Below are positions 7,086-8,509 of a stretch of DNA of 8,509 nucleotides, piece after piece. The notes below the pieces were generated by a model. It was given only the letters and a program-made list of their open reading frames with translations. It made no database searches and was not told where the DNA came from. Positions within the stretch are counted from its first letter, which is position 1; each line of letters begins with the position of its first letter. Source of the DNA: CAXSEF01 sp050955025 (GTDB lineage Bacteria; Pseudomonadota; Alphaproteobacteria; Acetobacterales; Acetobacteraceae); contig JBPBQX010000182.1 of assembly GCA_050955025.1 (NCBI GenBank), positions 1 through 8,509 on the forward strand, in the 5' to 3' direction. The position numbers and the translations under genes are program-made.

Positions 7086-7843
7086 TGGACGGCAGCCACC
7101 TGCCCGGCCGAGGCGACACCCTGCCCTCTGGCGCTTACGAGCGCCGCCGCGGCCAGCTCGAGACGTACTTCGACCGCACCGCCGCGGCGAACTGGGCGCG
7201 CATGACCTCGGACGCGCCGCTCGGCCGCATCCGCGCCACCGTGCGCGCCGGGCGCGAGCGGATGCGCGACACCCTGCTGTCCTGGCTGCCCGCCGAGCTG
7301 CACGGCCGACGCGTGCTCGACGCCGGCTGCGGCACCGGCGCGCTGGCCGTCGAGCTGGCGCGCCGCGGCGCCGACGTGGTGGCCGTCGACCTCGCCGGCA
7401 CGCTGCTCGACCTGGCCCGCGAGCGCCTGCCCTCGGGCCTTGCCGGCCACGTCACCTTCCTCGCCGGCGACATGCTCGACGCGGCGCCCGGCCGCTTCGA
7501 CCACGTCGTCGCCATGGACTCGCTGATCCACTACGCCGCCCCGGAGATGGTCGCGGCCCTGCGCAGCCTGGCTGCCGTCGCCGACCGCTCCGTGCTTGCG
7601 ACCTTCGCGCCGCGCACCCCCGCGCTCAGCGTGATGCATGCCGCCGGCCGCCTGTTCCCCCGCGCCGACCGCGCGCCCGCGATCGAGCCCGTCTCGCCCG
7701 CCGCCCTGTTCCGCCGCATCGACCGCGAGCCCGCGCTCGCCGACTGGCAGCGCTGCCGCACCCGGCGCGTCGCCGGCGGCTTCTACACCTCGCAGGCCCT
7801 GGAGCTGGTGCACCTCGCGCCCGCGGACGGCCGGCGCCCATGA
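7085..7843 (+). CDS. bchM: BchM, Mg-protoporphyrin IX methyltransferase
   Basis: BchM transfers a methyl group from S-adenosylmethionine to the ring C propionate of Mg-protoporphyrin IX, giving the monomethyl ester, the step right after magnesium chelatase. The product is 252 residues, a little longer than the roughly 225-235 usual for proteobacterial BchM; the excess is an N-terminal stretch of about 17 residues. Family features are YERRRGQLETYFDRTAA at 18-34, TSDAPLGRIRATVRAGRERM at 41-60, and the SAM-binding motif VLDAGCGTGALAVELA starting at Val77, with Asp79, Gly81, Gly83 and Gly85. The acidic end of the second strand, VVAVDLAGTLLDLARERL, and HVVAMDSLIHY follow. The ATG at 7085 shares one base with the bchL stop (TGATG). 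The GTG at 7082 is in the same frame and would add one residue. No strong ribosome binding site is visible, so translation probably depends on coupling to bchL. The stop overlaps the lhaA start. Confidence 0.95.
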   Translation: MDGSHLPGRGDTLPSGAYERRRGQLETYFDRTAAANWARMTSDAPLGRIRATVRAGRERMRDTLLSWLPAELHGRRVLDAGCGTGALAVELARRGADVVAVDLAGTLLDLARERLPSGLAGHVTFLAGDMLDAAPGRFDHVVAMDSLIHYAAPEMVAALRSLAAVADRSVLATFAPRTPALSVMHAAGRLFPRADRAPAIEPVSPAALFRRIDREPALADWQRCRTRRVAGGFYTSQALELVHLAPADGRRP

Positions 7844-8509
7844 GCCGCTACGGCGAGGCGGTCACGCGCGGCTGGAACCAGGTGGGCACCCGCTACCTGC
7901 CGCTCGCCGACGCCACCTCCGCCGAGCTGCCGCTCGCCCGCCTGCTGCGCCTGTCGATGTTCCAGGTCTCCGTGGGCATGTCGGTCGCCCTCGTGGTCGG
8001 CACGCTGAACCGGGTGATGATCGTGGAACTCGGCGTCTCCGCCCGGCTGGTCGCGGTCATGGTGGCGCTGCCGCTGGTGTTCGCCCCGGCGCGCGCGCTG
8101 ATCGGCTTCCGCTCCGACACCCACGTCTCCGTGCTCGGCTGGCGCCGCGTGCCCTACCTGTGGATCGGCACCATGCTGCAGTTCGGCGGCCTGGCGATCA
8201 TGCCCTTCGCGCTGCTGCTGCTCTCAGGCGACGGCGGCGGCCACGCCCCGCCCTGGGCCGGCCCGTTCGCCGCGTGCTTCGCCTTCCTGCTCACCGGCGC
8301 GGGCCTGCACACCACGCAGACCGTGGGCCTGGCGCTCGCCACCGACATCGCCCCGGAGCGCTCGCGCCCGCAGGTCGTCACCGTGCTGTGCATGATGCTG
8401 CTGGTCGGCGTGCTCGCCAGCTCCGTGGTGTTCGGCGTGCTGCTCGCCCGCTTCAGCGAGATGCGCCTGATCCAGGTGATCCAGGGCGCCGCCGTCGCCA
8501 CCGTGCTGC
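7840..8509 (+). CDS. lhaA: LhaA, PucC/BCD-family light-harvesting complex 1 assembly protein (3' end missing)
   Basis: LhaA (called F1696 in R. capsulatus) is a polytopic inner-membrane protein of the major facilitator superfamily PucC/BCD family. It assists assembly of light-harvesting complex 1, possibly by handling bacteriochlorophyll. The window holds the first 223 residues plus one base; the family is about 450-480 residues, so roughly half is missing. The ATG at 7840 forms an ATGA overlap with the bchM stop. A cytoplasmic N-terminus (RYLPLADATSAELPLARLLR) leads into hydrophobic segments at about 38-56, 68-90, 107-128, 142-160 and 180-202. Diagnostic blocks are LNRVMIVELGV at 56-66, ALIGFRSDTHVSVLGWRRVPY at 86-106 and LQFGGLAIMPFALLLLSGD at 113-131. 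Position directly after bchM matches lhaA rather than pucC, which usually sits with pucBA. puhA is expected next. No clear ribosome binding site is visible. Confidence 0.93.
   Translation, partial: MSRYGEAVTRGWNQVGTRYLPLADATSAELPLARLLRLSMFQVSVGMSVALVVGTLNRVMIVELGVSARLVAVMVALPLVFAPARALIGFRSDTHVSVLGWRRVPYLWIGTMLQFGGLAIMPFALLLLSGDGGGHAPPWAGPFAACFAFLLTGAGLHTTQTVGLALATDIAPERSRPQVVTVLCMMLLVGVLASSVVFGVLLARFSEMRLIQVIQGAAVATVL

Larger units (their letters stand above)
1..8509 (+). other. Segment of the bchFNBHLM-lhaA-puhA photosynthesis superoperon
   Basis: Six consecutive co-directional genes are joined by gaps or overlaps of -11 to +5 nt: bchN/bchB +5, bchB/bchH -11, bchH/bchL -4 (ATGA), bchL/bchM -1 (TGATG) and bchM/lhaA -4 (ATGA). 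Such packing implies one transcript and coupled translation. The order matches the superoperon known in purple bacteria, where oxygen- and light-responsive regulators act on the promoter upstream of bchF. No promoter or terminator is recognisable inside the window. I did not make a full base-by-base search for the PpsR/CrtJ-type palindrome TGT-N12-ACA. Confidence 0.9.

Overview
This window is an internal piece of a bacteriochlorophyll biosynthesis operon from a phototrophic bacterium. All six genes lie on the + strand, in the order bchN (5' end missing), bchB, bchH, bchL, bchM, lhaA (3' end missing). This is the middle of the bchF-N-B-H-L-M-lhaA-puhA superoperon known from Rhodobacter capsulatus, R. 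sphaeroides and other purple bacteria. From that known order, bchF should lie just upstream and puhA just downstream; neither is in the window.

The genes are packed with almost no untranslated DNA. bchN and bchB are 5 nt apart, bchB and bchH overlap by 11 nt, bchH/bchL and bchM/lhaA share ATGA stop-start overlaps, and bchL/bchM share TGATG. There is no stretch over 5 nt outside a gene. I see no tRNA, rRNA, mobile element, CRISPR array, terminator or recognisable promoter. The operon promoter must lie upstream of the window.

The genes work together as follows. BchH is the porphyrin-binding subunit of magnesium chelatase and, with BchI and BchD encoded elsewhere, puts Mg into protoporphyrin IX. 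BchM methylates Mg-protoporphyrin IX using S-adenosylmethionine. BchL, BchN and BchB together form the light-independent (dark-operative) protochlorophyllide reductase, a nitrogenase-like enzyme that reduces ring D later in the pathway. LhaA is a membrane protein of the PucC/BCD family of the major facilitator superfamily, involved in assembling light-harvesting complex 1. The segment therefore couples pigment synthesis to antenna assembly.

The DNA is very GC-rich, nearly every third codon position is G or C, and the coding strand is visibly richer in C than in G. Gene order and protein sequences point to a purple phototrophic proteobacterium, or to a lineage that acquired a proteobacterial photosynthesis gene cluster by transfer (as known for Gemmatimonas). 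I cannot name the genus.

The system itself is well known, and I found no new one hidden in it. The points most worth a second look are a CxxC pair in an extended N-terminal tail of BchL, and a BchH that lacks the cysteine motif reported to carry an Fe-S cluster in R. capsulatus BchH.
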